Shown here: one piece after another, positions 17,313 to 27,178 of the stretch | Layout of the letters: each line of letters starts with the position of its first letter | Numbering within the stretch: position 1 is the stretch's first letter | Virus record (IMG/VR): IMGVR_UViG_3300017991_002758 | Coordinates: 35,602 to 99,601 of that record | Strand: one strand, 5' to 3' | DNA from: a virus | DNA length: 64,000 bases | Notes under the pieces: model-generated | What the model was told of the DNA's origin: nothing | Databases searched by the model: none | What the model saw: only the letters and a program-made list of their open reading frames with translations | Made by a program: the position numbers and the translations under genes

Positions 17313-19694
17313 TTGTCACTGACGGTTGAACAACTGCTCGCAACACTTGGCATTGACCTTGCCGCGGTCGAGGTTTCAACGTCGGGTCGCTACGTCCTGA
17401 TACAGCGAGATCCGCAACCGGATGAAACGGGCATAGATATTGACACCGATGTCGTTTTCACGCTGGTTGATTTAGACGGAGATCCCACGGACGCTTCATT
17501 GCTTCCGCCCAATTTCGACGTGGATGTCGAGGGCAACAGTGTGCTCTCGTATTCCGGCGGTTCAGCTACATGGACCTCTCCATGGACGGGCACAGTTGAA
17601 ACCCACACGGCTTCTTCGCCGTTTGCGTTTTGGAAAGTAATAGCGCAGCAAACTGGATTGTTTGAGTCCGAGCAAGTTGTCCAGGTCCAGATCGATCTTT
17701 ATACCACTGGCGGTTGGGGCCATGGATCATGGGGGCATTTCCCCTGGGGCCATCCTCCGGTTGCCCCGGTTTCAATAACTTTCCAGTACGAATTCACCAT
17801 TCAGGATCTCACGCCTCCGAAGCTGATTGCTGCCGAAGGCATGGACCCATTTACACTCCGCGTCACATTCGACGAGGACATGGCATTGGCCGGCGACGGT
17901 TCGCCATTGAACATCGATAATTGGCTGGATTCTATATTGCGCTGGAATGTAGATCCCGAGCCCGGCGTTAACTTGTCAGTGGTGGCCTCCGAGGTTGCGG
18001 ATTCGGTATCTCCCAATCCAATTCCCATTGAATGGACTTACGCCGATGAAGCTGAGAGATTGGCGGCCACTGGATTTCAGCCCGAGGATGTTGGCAAAAT
18101 TGCTCTGCAGGAAAGCGATTCAACCTATTGGATGCTCATTGATTACGCATACGCCTCGGGAGCCTACGGTTATGCCACCTACGGACATTTTCCCTATGGA
18201 CATACCCTGGGCTTGACCGGCCCACTGTGGTTGCAGGTTCAGATCGGAACGCAATTCGACCTGACTTTGAATTGGGAGATGACTCCCGGTTGTTCTTACC
18301 AGATAACTGCTGGGCCCAACACCGAAGACGATGTCGGTAACCTAATCGACACTACCTATAACACTACCTTTTTTACAGGCTTCATGCCGGAATATCCCGA
18401 AGGCCGGGCATTCTCGCATTGGAAGCACATGGTGCCGTTGAAGAACAGGCTGGAGGATGCAACTCAGGATCTGAAGCGAACCAGTAATTGCATCCAAGAA
18501 GTTCTCAACTGGATGATGTATTACATCGACCACTTCACTGATCAATGGGACCCGGACAAGGCAACGCCAGAGCAGATCGATGCTATGCTTTATGACATGG
18601 GCAACCCGTTTGCATCGTGGACCGAGCTGGAGCTCACCGACATTGAAAAGAAAAAGCTCCTGCGGATACTGATTGACATTTACAAAAGCAAAGGTACCGC
18701 ATGGGGCATCGAGCAAACTGTATACTTCCTATTGGGCGAAATCGTCGACTGCGTTGAATACCTGACCGGCGGTTGGGTGCTTGGCGTGGATGAGCTCGGC
18801 AGCGGTTCCATTGCCGAAGTTATGAACGACGCTCCGGAAACTTGGGATTTCACGGCCATTGCAGCGCCGTGGGAATTGGAAGTGAAACTGAACGGCGACC
18901 CGGCCCAGGTGATTACCTTCACGCCAGGTGATTTTGCCAACACCAGTGCGGCAAAGGCCGACGAGGTAATTGCTGTGATAGCTGCCCAGCTGGTAGGCGG
19001 GTCGGCATACAAGCTGTTCCCTGGACAGCCAGCGGTCGCCGCGGGAACCAACCTTGGGACCTTTGCCATTTCGCCTGGCGATTCGCTCGGAATGATTATC
19101 GGCGATGATCCCACGGTGCATACTGTGATCTTCACGGCCGATGACATCGCCACGCCTGGGGCAGCCACAGTTGAAGAGATTGTCAGCGCCCTGAATTCGG
19201 CCCTGGCGGACCTCATCTTGGCCCTGGTAGTTTCATCCAAGGTGTCTATTGAAACCGTCGTCAGAGGAGATATGGCGAGCCTGGAGATTCAATCCGGATC
19301 TGTCCAGGCCGCTCTAGGATTGCCAACGGCCGAACAGCAGGGAACCGACCTGGCTCAATTGTCTATTTACAGCAACAAGGCCGGCGTCGAGGCCTCGGTA
19401 GAAATAAGTGGGGGCTCGGTAAATGATGCCCTGGAATTCGATACGCAAATGGTGGGATCAACCGGCGGAGCAATATTGGCTCCGGACGACTCGTACACCA
19501 TGTACTCGTTCGACATCGAGACTCAGAACGTGCTAACATCTGAGGAGACGTCAATAGTGCGAAAGGTGGCCGAGTACATGAAGCCGGCGCATACCCATTT
19601 AATCGAAATAAGAACGGCGCAAACGCTGCCATGGCCAGATGGCTGGGTACTTGGCGTTGATGCACTAGACGAAACCGCTGAACTGGCGGAGTGA
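17313..19694 (+). CDS. Baseplate protein with gpI-like (P2 I) domain
   Basis: A 793-residue protein with a TTG start at 17313 behind GGAGGTGAC. The middle (about residues 355-480) is gpI-like: HWKHMVPLKNRLEDATQDLK, a DQWDPDKATPEQIDAMLYDM segment and KLLRILIDIYKSKGTAWGIE. P2 gpI links the J ring to the fibres. The N-terminal third has Ig/beta domains and His/aromatic repeats (WGHGSWGHFPWGH near 131; YGHFPYGH near 291). The region after 480 is beta-rich and likely holds phage-specific appendage domains. The YADEAERLAATGF motif near 241 recurs in the 10436 protein. Confidence 0.72.
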   Translation: MSLTVEQLLATLGIDLAAVEVSTSGRYVLIQRDPQPDETGIDIDTDVVFTLVDLDGDPTDASLLPPNFDVDVEGNSVLSYSGGSATWTSPWTGTVETHTASSPFAFWKVIAQQTGLFESEQVVQVQIDLYTTGGWGHGSWGHFPWGHPPVAPVSITFQYEFTIQDLTPPKLIAAEGMDPFTLRVTFDEDMALAGDGSPLNIDNWLDSILRWNVDPEPGVNLSVVASEVADSVSPNPIPIEWTYADEAERLAATGFQPEDVGKIALQESDSTYWMLIDYAYASGAYGYATYGHFPYGHTLGLTGPLWLQVQIGTQFDLTLNWEMTPGCSYQITAGPNTEDDVGNLIDTTYNTTFFTGFMPEYPEGRAFSHWKHMVPLKNRLEDATQDLKRTSNCIQEVLNWMMYYIDHFTDQWDPDKATPEQIDAMLYDMGNPFASWTELELTDIEKKKLLRILIDIYKSKGTAWGIEQTVYFLLGEIVDCVEYLTGGWVLGVDELGSGSIAEVMNDAPETWDFTAIAAPWELEVKLNGDPAQVITFTPGDFANTSAAKADEVIAVIAAQLVGGSAYKLFPGQPAVAAGTNLGTFAISPGDSLGMIIGDDPTVHTVIFTADDIATPGAATVEEIVSALNSALADLILALVVSSKVSIETVVRGDMASLEIQSGSVQAALGLPTAEQQGTDLAQLSIYSNKAGVEASVEISGGSVNDALEFDTQMVGSTGGAILAPDDSYTMYSFDIETQNVLTSEETSIVRKVAEYMKPAHTHLIEIRTAQTLPWPDGWVLGVDALDETAELAE

Positions 19695-19706
19695 TCAGGA
19701 GAGAAC

Positions 19707-21566
19707 ATGGACATTTTTGACTGGTATTTCAAGCAAATCGTGACGCAGGGTCAGATGGACTGGGCGTTTGACCGCGTCCAGTCGGCAATGTATGGAATCT
19801 CCGTCGACAACGACATGGTCGGAATCGTCGATGGTCTAACCGTTACCCAACATGCGCCAACACCGGACAAGAACGTGGATATTGCCGGGCCTGGAACGGC
19901 GTTCGATAAATCAGGCCAGCGATGCTACGTTCCAGATCTCCTGAGCGTAGTCGATTGCTCGCAAGATGAATTTGGAACCGACTCGAATCCGCCCACGGCC
20001 ACCTATCAGCGGTACATTTCGGTATTCCTCAGATTCAACCGCAACTTGACGGACCCGGCGCTGGACGGCAATAATATCCAGGTTTACACCAAGCAGCTCG
20101 AGTCATTCGAGCTGTTCGTCAGGCTCGGCGCCGAGGCCGCCCCAGCTTCGGCCGTACCACCGCCTTTGATGGACGATGCCATACTACTCGTGGACATTCT
20201 GGTGACCAACGGCTTCACCGCGATAGTCAACGGCGACATGGACTTCAGCCGGCGCGAGGACTGGGTTCGTTTCTTGGGCAGTGTATTGGGCAGCCGAGTA
20301 TACGGCACGGCTAAGGAGGGCCTCGAGGACGTGCTCGCGCTGATCGAGAGCTGGGGTGGCGCACTGCCGTTCTCATTCGGAGCTACCTGGTTTGGATCGG
20401 TCGCCGTAGCGGGATCTTCACCGCCACCGGCAACCATGCAGGACGCGCTGAACGCGATAGTGTTCGATCTCGCGAAGGCGGGAGCGACGCCGGCTGGGAC
20501 GGAGCACATCGGCGCGCTCGACTCGCCAGCGTGGACCTACGTCACGAACTGGGCAAGCGCGAGCCTCGCGGCTGTCCTCGCAAGCCTCGGCGGAGATCTC
20601 AACTCCCATATCGGAGGAGCGGCGCCGTACCACCCGGCGAGTGCGATAACCTTCGCCGCATATTCGTTCCTGACTTCTACCGATGTACAAGCCGCGATGC
20701 AGGAGATGATCGATGACCTTGCGCTAACCACCGGAACACCGGGAGCTACCAGAATCGGAGGAGGAGCGATTTCGGATTCGCCAACGGGTCTCGCTGGTGG
20801 AACATTGACCGCGCAGATCACCGCACTTCTCGCGGCAATAAATGACCGCGCAAGAATAGCGAGCGCGGAGACCATCACCGCCAACTGGATATTCGACGCG
20901 ATCATCAGGCTCGCCGACGAGGGCGCCTATGTCCGCGGCGAGGAGACGACGTCCGGCCACTACTTCCCGATCTTCAGGCATAGCTCGCTTCGCGGCGGGA
21001 TATGGTATTCGGGATCTAGCGGAGCCATCGCCATTGCGTACAACTGCTACTGGGATTCAGGCAGCTCGGTCTGGAAATACATTCTCAGCAACGAGCACTC
21101 GTACGTCCTGATGCTGTCCAGTTCAGGGCTCTACCTGGAGAAAATGGACAAGGATGATCCCAACCATATTTCTGGTGGTTGGACGGATCTCGATTGGACT
21201 GGCAATATCAGCCTGGGCAGCGATACGAGTGGCACAATCGCAATGAACGTATTCGCCTTGGCCGGAAGCACCAGCGGTTTCCAATTCTACGACCGCGTCA
21301 GATATGCACTGCACGTTTACAATACTGGAACTGCATCGCATGTCATGACGAATCATTGTGCCTGCACCTGGCACGCCAAGATGCCCTCCGCATTGGTGAG
21401 TGGTGACATTACCGTCAGTCCAGACAGCCAAACCAACTGGTCTGGTACTCCGTCGGTTGTTGGCGTTGATTCATACGGATGCACGGTGTCGGATTCCTGC
21501 GACGCCATAGCCCAATACGGCCAGGCATGGAACTACGGCTCGCTTGAGCTGGACATGACGGTATAG
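19707..21566 (+). CDS. Tail fibre-like protein
   Basis: A 619-residue protein starting behind AGGAGAGAAC. The first 60 residues (FDWYFKQIVTQGQMDWAFDRVQ, then DNDMVGIVDGLTV) resemble a conserved phage appendage attachment segment. The middle has ALDSPAWTYVTNW and LNSHIGGAAPYHPASAITF, repeat-like collagen/fibre linker phrases seen in tail fibres. The C-terminal 200 residues form a distinct beta-rich domain that could be the receptor-binding tip. Confidence 0.65.
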   Translation: MDIFDWYFKQIVTQGQMDWAFDRVQSAMYGISVDNDMVGIVDGLTVTQHAPTPDKNVDIAGPGTAFDKSGQRCYVPDLLSVVDCSQDEFGTDSNPPTATYQRYISVFLRFNRNLTDPALDGNNIQVYTKQLESFELFVRLGAEAAPASAVPPPLMDDAILLVDILVTNGFTAIVNGDMDFSRREDWVRFLGSVLGSRVYGTAKEGLEDVLALIESWGGALPFSFGATWFGSVAVAGSSPPPATMQDALNAIVFDLAKAGATPAGTEHIGALDSPAWTYVTNWASASLAAVLASLGGDLNSHIGGAAPYHPASAITFAAYSFLTSTDVQAAMQEMIDDLALTTGTPGATRIGGGAISDSPTGLAGGTLTAQITALLAAINDRARIASAETITANWIFDAIIRLADEGAYVRGEETTSGHYFPIFRHSSLRGGIWYSGSSGAIAIAYNCYWDSGSSVWKYILSNEHSYVLMLSSSGLYLEKMDKDDPNHISGGWTDLDWTGNISLGSDTSGTIAMNVFALAGSTSGFQFYDRVRYALHVYNTGTASHVMTNHCACTWHAKMPSALVSGDITVSPDSQTNWSGTPSVVGVDSYGCTVSDSCDAIAQYGQAWNYGSLELDMTV

Positions 21567-21578
21567 GAGGAGGACCCC

Positions 21579-22061
21579 ATGGGATTAGTATCATATAACG
21601 GCGAAGAGAAAACCATCACCTTTCGATGCAAAAGATGCGAAGAGCTTGGGCATGAGCCAACAAGGGCTATTCAGGAAAACGACATCATACTGGCAGAAGG
21701 AGCCGGATTTGTCGGCGTCGAATTGCCCCTCTGTCCCAACTGCAAATCGAGGAGTTACATTTTACCAGGCCAAGAATTAAAAGGCCCCATGACTCATCTT
21801 CGCGCCATTCTGCACAGGAGAATATACGAGGCGGCCGGAGGCGACGCCAATCTGGATCTGGCAAAGCACAAGGAATTCATCGACTCCATGAAGACCTCGT
21901 ATTCCAATGTCGCAACCAAGGATGCCAAGGACGAGTTTGACGGCAAAAAGAACTTCAGCAGCGCCGATAAAACCGGCAAGCCGTTGAAGGAAATGGCCAA
22001 TCCGGTGCAGCCGATTGAAAAAGAAAAAGAGAAAGAGAAAAAGGAGTCCGCTTCCCAGTAG
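21579..22061 (+). CDS. Small zinc-ribbon-like protein between fibre genes
   Basis: A 160-residue protein with CKRC near residue 14 and CPNC near residue 51, a likely zinc-binding pair. The C-terminal tail is highly charged and ends in a run of Lys/Glu (EKEKEKEKK). It starts behind TAGGAGGAGG and sits between two fibre genes, so it may be a fibre chaperone or accessory protein. I do not recognise a family. Confidence 0.6.
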   Translation: MGLVSYNGEEKTITFRCKRCEELGHEPTRAIQENDIILAEGAGFVGVELPLCPNCKSRSYILPGQELKGPMTHLRAILHRRIYEAAGGDANLDLAKHKEFIDSMKTSYSNVATKDAKDEFDGKKNFSSADKTGKPLKEMANPVQPIEKEKEKEKKESASQ

Positions 22062-22076
22062 GACAAGGAGGAGCCA

Positions 22077-25000
22077 ATGGCTGCTGAGTTTTGGATTAGA
22101 CGAACGCCGGCCGGCGATTTCACTATCGATGACCTCGGCCTGACGGTTGAAGGCAGTGGCGACGAAATAGATCTGCTGACAATGTTCGATACCGAGCAGA
22201 TCGTGAACAGTGCGGATCTGGCAGCGGCAATAGTGGCCGATGATGTTACGCGGATCGACGGTCCTGCCGGTAGTCCAATAGCCGCGGCCGATGCGTTCAA
22301 GGACATCCAGCCGCAGCTGCCGCTAACCGGCAACGAGCACCAGTTCCTGAACGGAAAGGGTGAATACTCAGCGCCGGTCAGCTTCATCATGGCGAAGAAC
22401 ATGAGGTTCGGCTGGAACGATCAGTATGAGTATGACCTGACTTTCACCGACGGCACGCGCCAGCTCGACATCACGCCCACAGGAGCCTCCTTCACTTGGT
22501 ATCAAGGAATCTGGGAATACCAGAAGACCTCGGACAGCATAATAATCTCCACCGCCGAGGGTCTGCACATGGTGTTCTACAACGGCAACACCTTGACCGA
22601 GACGGTGAACCCCACCGGCGATCAGATTGCCTCGGTGCTGAGGGATAATACGCTGGTGGCCTTCATCTACTGGGATGCCACCAACTCGAAGGCAATCTAC
22701 CTAGGCTACGAGTCGCACTCATTTGTGATGCCGCCCGAGACGCACATCAACCTGCACCTGACGCGAGGTGCGCAGTACATATCAGGGAACGGGGCGACCA
22801 ACGTCGTGGCCGACGGCAACGGAGATCTGGACGTCCATGCACAGTTCGGAATCAGCTCGGGTAGAATGGCCGACGAGGATGTGTACACGGATTCCGCCGG
22901 CGTTGGTTCCACGACCGGATTGCCCATATATCATCTCGAAGGCTCAGAGGCTTCGCCAAATATCAGGCAGGTAATCAACTCTGGATTTTCTGTGAGGACA
23001 ACTGGCAGTGGAAGATTGGCATACAATCTGCTTTCGGGAGGATCGTGGTCGGTTGCCGAGGTAACGAACAACAACTTTGTTCTATGCCATGTTCTGGCGT
23101 CCAATGATTCGGTTGAAAGCCGTAAACTGATTGCCTTCATGGGACAGGCCCAATATGCAAACATTGCAGCAGCTAGGGCAGCGGCAGAAGAAGAAATCAA
23201 TCGGCTGGTTCTGGGCCGCTGGGCCTCACAAGAAATGGTCAAGCTGTTCACTTTCATTTTCCAGACCGCAGACGGTTACGCCAACAGTGTAAAAGGTCGC
23301 ATTAGAACTACAGATACCGGAGCAGATTACATTGATTGGCGTGGCACTTCTGCATTCGCGGCAGCCGGTGATGCCGCGGGAACAACTTTCAGTGATAATG
23401 ACTTTGGCCTATTCAATGACGCCGATCCGACCAAGCAGGCCGATTTCGATCTTTCGGGCATTTCCTCTGGCTATAAAAGGACGGTGACACTGCCCGATAA
23501 AAATATAGAGGTAGACGACAAGAATGATTCGCGGCCGCCAACCAGCCATGCCTCAACTCACCAATCCGGTGGTGCTGATTCCATCAAGCTCGATGACTTG
23601 GCCGCACCAGACGACAACACGGATCTCGACGCGACGACCGGGCAACACGGCCTGTTGCCGAAACTCGGAGGCGGCACGGCAAATTTCCTCCGCGCCGACG
23701 GAACCTGGGCAACACCTTCCGGAGGAACTCCTGGAGCTCACGCATCGACTCACGAGAATGGTGGTTCGGATGAGATCTCTGTGGCCGGCTTGAGCGGAGC
23801 ATTGGCCGATCCCCAGACGCCAAGTTCGCACGCTTCCACTCACGACGCCGGCGGCGCCGATGCTATGGCAATCGATGCCGCGGCCGGCACGGGTAGTTTG
23901 CGAACGCTGGGAACAGGATCTCAGCAGGCATGCGCCGGCGATGATGCAAGGCTTTCCGATGATCGAAATGATCCCGATGCAATTCACGACAATGTAGCGT
24001 CCGAGATCTATCCCATCACCGAAAAGGGAACGCCGGTCACGACCGACGTGCTACTCATCGAGGACGCAGCAGATTCTTACAATAAAAAGAAGATTCGCAT
24101 TGGAAGTCTGCCGGCCGCGCAGCCAGCGGCGCACCATACCAGCCATGAGTCGGGAGGTTCCGATTCCATCAAGCTCGACGACTTGGCCACGCCGGACGAC
24201 AATACCGACCTCGATGCCACGACCGGGCAACACGGCCTGTTGCCGAAACTCGGAGGCGGCACAGCGAACTTCCTGCGCGCCGACGGAACCTGGGCAGCTC
24301 CCGATGGAGGCACGCCGGCCTCGCACGCTTCCAGCCATGAAAATGGTGGCTCTGACGAGATCTCTGTAGCCGGGCTCAGTGGCGCACTGGCCGATCCGCA
24401 AACGCCTGAGTCCCATGCATCATCTCACGAGAATGGCGGTGCTGATGAAATGAGTGTAGCCGGGCTCAGTGGCGCACTGGCCGATCCGCAAACACCAAGC
24501 TCTCATGCCTCAACTCACCAATCCGGTGGTGCTGATTCCATCAAGCTCGACGACTTGGCCGCACCAGACGACAATACCGATCTCGACGCGACGACCGGGC
24601 AACACGGCCTGTTGCCGAAGCTAGGAGGCGGCACGGCTAACTTCCTCCGTGCTGACGGCAGTTGGGCTTCACCAGATGGAGGAACGCCGGCGGCGCATGC
24701 TTCAACGCATGAGAACGGTGGTGCTGATGAAATGAGTGTCGCTGGGTTGAGCGGCGCACTGGCCGATCCCCAAACTCCGTCTTCTCACGCATCGACGCAT
24801 GAGAACGGAGGAGCTGATGAGATGTCAGTCGCCGGCCTTAGCGGAGCATTGGCCGATCCTCAGACTCCTTCTTCGCACGCTTCGAGTCACCAATCTGGCG
24901 GAGCTGATTCTATCAAGTTGGATGACTTGGCCACGCCGGACGACAATACCGACCTCGACGCGACGACCGGGCAACACGGCCTGTTGCCGAAGCTTGGTGG

Positions 25001-26030
25001 CGGGACCACCAATTTCTTGCGTGCTGACGGCACCTGGGCGGCGCCTCCCGGCGGTACCCCTGATCCGCACGCATCTACACACGAGAACGGTGGATCCGAT
25101 GAGATTTCCGTAGCCGGCCTCAGCGGAACACTGGCCGACCCGCAAACACCAAGCTCTCATGCCTCAACTCACCAATCTGGCGGCGCCGATGCAATAAAAC
25201 TCGACGACCTAGCAGCGCCAGACGACAATACGGATTTGAACGCAACCACTGGGCAACACGGCTTGTTGCCCAAGCTTGGAGGCGGAACCTCAAACTTCCT
25301 CCGCGCTGACGGCAGTTGGGCCTCTCCCGACGGAGGAACGCCGGCCTACCATGCATCAAGTCACCAGTCCGGTGGAGGAGATTCGATAAAACTCGACGAC
25401 CTGGCAACGCCGGACGACAACACCGATCTCAACGCGACCACCAGCCAGCACGGCCTGCTGCCGAAATTGGGCGGCGGAACCACGAACTTCCTGCGCGCCG
25501 ACGGGACCTGGGCGGCGCCTGGGGCCAGCTCTTCGTTCCCCACGAAATACTACGACGCCGACATGCTGGACTTGCCGCTGAGCTCAGATTGGGCCGTAAC
25601 TGACAATGCGGCACTCGCTGCGGACAGCAACAATTCGGCCCTTTCCGTTCTGAATTTCGATGACACTGATGAGGAAGGATGTGGTCTGTTGGTGCAGCCG
25701 CCAAGTGGCGCTACAAATATTGTTATCACGATTCGTTCTCGCGCCGATACGGCACCGGGAGGGACGAGTGGCGTGGCTCTGCTTCTGTACAAGCGCGACC
25801 TGCCCGACAACTCGGCTGTCGGCTCTTGGTCGGGCGGATACCAAATGACGGACCTGTCATTCCCAACCAACGAATATTGGCAGTACGACTCGCAGACCAT
25901 CGCGCTGTCGACGCTGGGCATCACTGCCGGGAGGCTGACCCAGCTAGAGCTGGTGCGCGACACCATCGACGGCGGAGACACGCTGTCGGGCGACTGGGTG
26001 CTGTCCAGGCTGCAGATTGGGTGGACCTAA
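22077..26030 (+). CDS. Long modular tail fibre protein
   Basis: A 1,317-residue protein starting behind AAGGAGGAGCC. Residues about 1-490 are a unique N-terminal region. Residues about 495-1145 are a mosaic of two repeat modules: a ~64-residue unit containing KLDDLAAPDDNTDLDATTGQ and ending NFLRADGTWA (six copies), and a ~30-residue unit with HASTHENGG...VAGLSGALADP (six copies). Near residue 620, DARLSDDRND leads into ITEKGTPVTTDVLLIEDAAD, a linker found in many phage fibres. The last ~170 residues are unique and could be the tip. The S/T-H-x-x-x-H spacing in the short module could coordinate metal along the shaft (inference). Confidence 0.82.
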   Translation: MAAEFWIRRTPAGDFTIDDLGLTVEGSGDEIDLLTMFDTEQIVNSADLAAAIVADDVTRIDGPAGSPIAAADAFKDIQPQLPLTGNEHQFLNGKGEYSAPVSFIMAKNMRFGWNDQYEYDLTFTDGTRQLDITPTGASFTWYQGIWEYQKTSDSIIISTAEGLHMVFYNGNTLTETVNPTGDQIASVLRDNTLVAFIYWDATNSKAIYLGYESHSFVMPPETHINLHLTRGAQYISGNGATNVVADGNGDLDVHAQFGISSGRMADEDVYTDSAGVGSTTGLPIYHLEGSEASPNIRQVINSGFSVRTTGSGRLAYNLLSGGSWSVAEVTNNNFVLCHVLASNDSVESRKLIAFMGQAQYANIAAARAAAEEEINRLVLGRWASQEMVKLFTFIFQTADGYANSVKGRIRTTDTGADYIDWRGTSAFAAAGDAAGTTFSDNDFGLFNDADPTKQADFDLSGISSGYKRTVTLPDKNIEVDDKNDSRPPTSHASTHQSGGADSIKLDDLAAPDDNTDLDATTGQHGLLPKLGGGTANFLRADGTWATPSGGTPGAHASTHENGGSDEISVAGLSGALADPQTPSSHASTHDAGGADAMAIDAAAGTGSLRTLGTGSQQACAGDDARLSDDRNDPDAIHDNVASEIYPITEKGTPVTTDVLLIEDAADSYNKKKIRIGSLPAAQPAAHHTSHESGGSDSIKLDDLATPDDNTDLDATTGQHGLLPKLGGGTANFLRADGTWAAPDGGTPASHASSHENGGSDEISVAGLSGALADPQTPESHASSHENGGADEMSVAGLSGALADPQTPSSHASTHQSGGADSIKLDDLAAPDDNTDLDATTGQHGLLPKLGGGTANFLRADGSWASPDGGTPAAHASTHENGGADEMSVAGLSGALADPQTPSSHASTHENGGADEMSVAGLSGALADPQTPSSHASSHQSGGADSIKLDDLATPDDNTDLDATTGQHGLLPKLGGGTTNFLRADGTWAAPPGGTPDPHASTHENGGSDEISVAGLSGTLADPQTPSSHASTHQSGGADAIKLDDLAAPDDNTDLNATTGQHGLLPKLGGGTSNFLRADGSWASPDGGTPAYHASSHQSGGGDSIKLDDLATPDDNTDLNATTSQHGLLPKLGGGTTNFLRADGTWAAPGASSSFPTKYYDADMLDLPLSSDWAVTDNAALAADSNNSALSVLNFDDTDEEGCGLLVQPPSGATNIVITIRSRADTAPGGTSGVALLLYKRDLPDNSAVGSWSGGYQMTDLSFPTNEYWQYDSQTIALSTLGITAGRLTQLELVRDTIDGGDTLSGDWVLSRLQIGWT
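23580..25520 (+). repeat. Tandem modular repeats inside the long fibre gene
   Basis: Six near-identical long modules begin at 23580, 24165, 24537, 24909, 25191 and 25383. The spacings (585, 372, 372, 282, 192) fall by 90-base steps after the first, showing that zero, one or two 90-base short modules are inserted between 192-base long modules. The repeats are in frame and very similar at DNA level, so recombination could lengthen or shorten the fibre without frameshift. Confidence 0.85.
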
Positions 26031-26752
26031 TGGCTTGCTATTTCAACGGAACATCATATCCCGGCGACGGCGCCAATTTTTACGATCCTACAACGCTGAG
26101 GAATATAACCACCAAAACGCTCTCGGCATGGATTCTTCCGTTCGGATGGGGTGAGGGTAACTACGGACGAATAATATCCAAGAGCTATACCACATTCAGT
26201 GAAGGATGGCTTTTATTTCTCGCAAATGGCGGAGGTCCAAACGGAACGCAAACGCTGGCATTCAGCCAATTCCGAAGCATTATTGATTGTGATGTGCGAG
26301 GCGCCAACTATGCAATAACACTTAATGAATGGCAGCATGTCGCGGTCACGTACCAGTCGAGCGGAACAGTGCTGTATGTCAATGGCCAGGCAATAGGCAC
26401 CGTCAACTACAATGCCGGCAGCGGAGGTGAATCCGATGACACCGACAGCTGGCTCTTGGTCGGCCAACAGGATTGGAGTTACGACCGGGAATTCGATGGC
26501 CTGATCGAGGACGTCAGAATTTGGAACAGGGTTCTCAGCGCCAGCGAGATCTCCGCGCTATGGAAGGCGCGTGGTGGCGACTCAATACATTACGGAGAGA
26601 TAGCACGCTGGCCATTGAATGAATTGCCGCCGGCGACGGTAATTGGAACCGGAACACTCCGCGACATTTCCAACAACAAGAACGATGGCGATTCCCTGCA
26701 AGAGGATTTCCCATACGCAGCGGGAATAGTCGGTAGAAGGAAGGTGGCATAA
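26030..26752 (+). CDS. LamG/concanavalin-like fibre-associated protein
   Basis: A 240-residue protein. The start is ATG 26030, overlapping the fibre stop as TAATG; an upstream in-frame extension is a shadow of the fibre gene. It is a clear LamG-like jelly roll: LSAWILPFGWGEGNYGRIIS, GGWLLFLA-type strand, NEWQHVAVTYQSSGTVLYVN near residues 99-118, and FDGLIEDVRIWNRVLSASEI near 156-175. Such domains bind glycans; here translational coupling to the fibre suggests it decorates or caps it. Confidence 0.8.
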   Translation: MACYFNGTSYPGDGANFYDPTTLRNITTKTLSAWILPFGWGEGNYGRIISKSYTTFSEGWLLFLANGGGPNGTQTLAFSQFRSIIDCDVRGANYAITLNEWQHVAVTYQSSGTVLYVNGQAIGTVNYNAGSGGESDDTDSWLLVGQQDWSYDREFDGLIEDVRIWNRVLSASEISALWKARGGDSIHYGEIARWPLNELPPATVIGTGTLRDISNNKNDGDSLQEDFPYAAGIVGRRKVA

Positions 26753-27159
26753 TGGCAAACGTGATAAACAGAACGACCTACGAGTATCTAGAAAGCGTCA
26801 ATACACCGGATTACTCGGAGGTCGATTGGCTTCACGATCCTGACGTCAGCGCATTGGAATCAGTGGAGAGAAAATATTGGAAGGTTGTCGACGACGAAGT
26901 GCTCGAGATGAGCCAGGCAGAAAAAGACGCAGTCGATGCCGCGATCTATGCCGCTCAGTTGGCAGCGGCCGTTTCCGAAGCCAAGGATCTGGTGGATGCC
27001 GCACAAAAATGGAAAGGGGTTTTCGAGCGAGCATACAGAGCTCTAGTCATGGTAACGCTGTCGGAAATAAATATTCTGCGCGTTGAGGCAGGGCTCTCTG
27101 AGCGAACAGTGGCGCAGGTAAAGGCGGCAATAAAAGCACAGATTGACGGCGAAGGTTAA
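26752..27159 (+). CDS. Small protein downstream of fibre (possible fibre-assembly factor)
   Basis: A 135-residue protein overlapping the LamG gene by one base (TAATG). It opens with RTTYEYLESVNTPDYSEVDWLHDPDVS, then KYWKVVDDEVLEMSQAEKDAVDAA and an Ala-rich helical C-terminus. The phrase 'YWKV.....V.EMs.aEkdavDa' is found in small proteins beside phage fibre genes. Location suits a chaperone or fibre-associated role, which remains inference. Confidence 0.65.
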   Translation: MANVINRTTYEYLESVNTPDYSEVDWLHDPDVSALESVERKYWKVVDDEVLEMSQAEKDAVDAAIYAAQLAAAVSEAKDLVDAAQKWKGVFERAYRALVMVTLSEINILRVEAGLSERTVAQVKAAIKAQIDGEG

Positions 27160-27178
27160 CCGGGCACAGGAGGATCTC

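Noticed and set aside
24426-24440. CTGATGA strings elsewhere (for example in the fibre repeats, and near 48426 and 57921)
   Set aside because: They lie in coding sequence and lack the flanking stems and the GAAA block required for a hammerhead.
23536-25520. Regular repeats that could suggest a CRISPR array
   Set aside because: Units are 90 and 192 bases, in frame, protein-coding and contiguous, without unique spacers. They are fibre modules.
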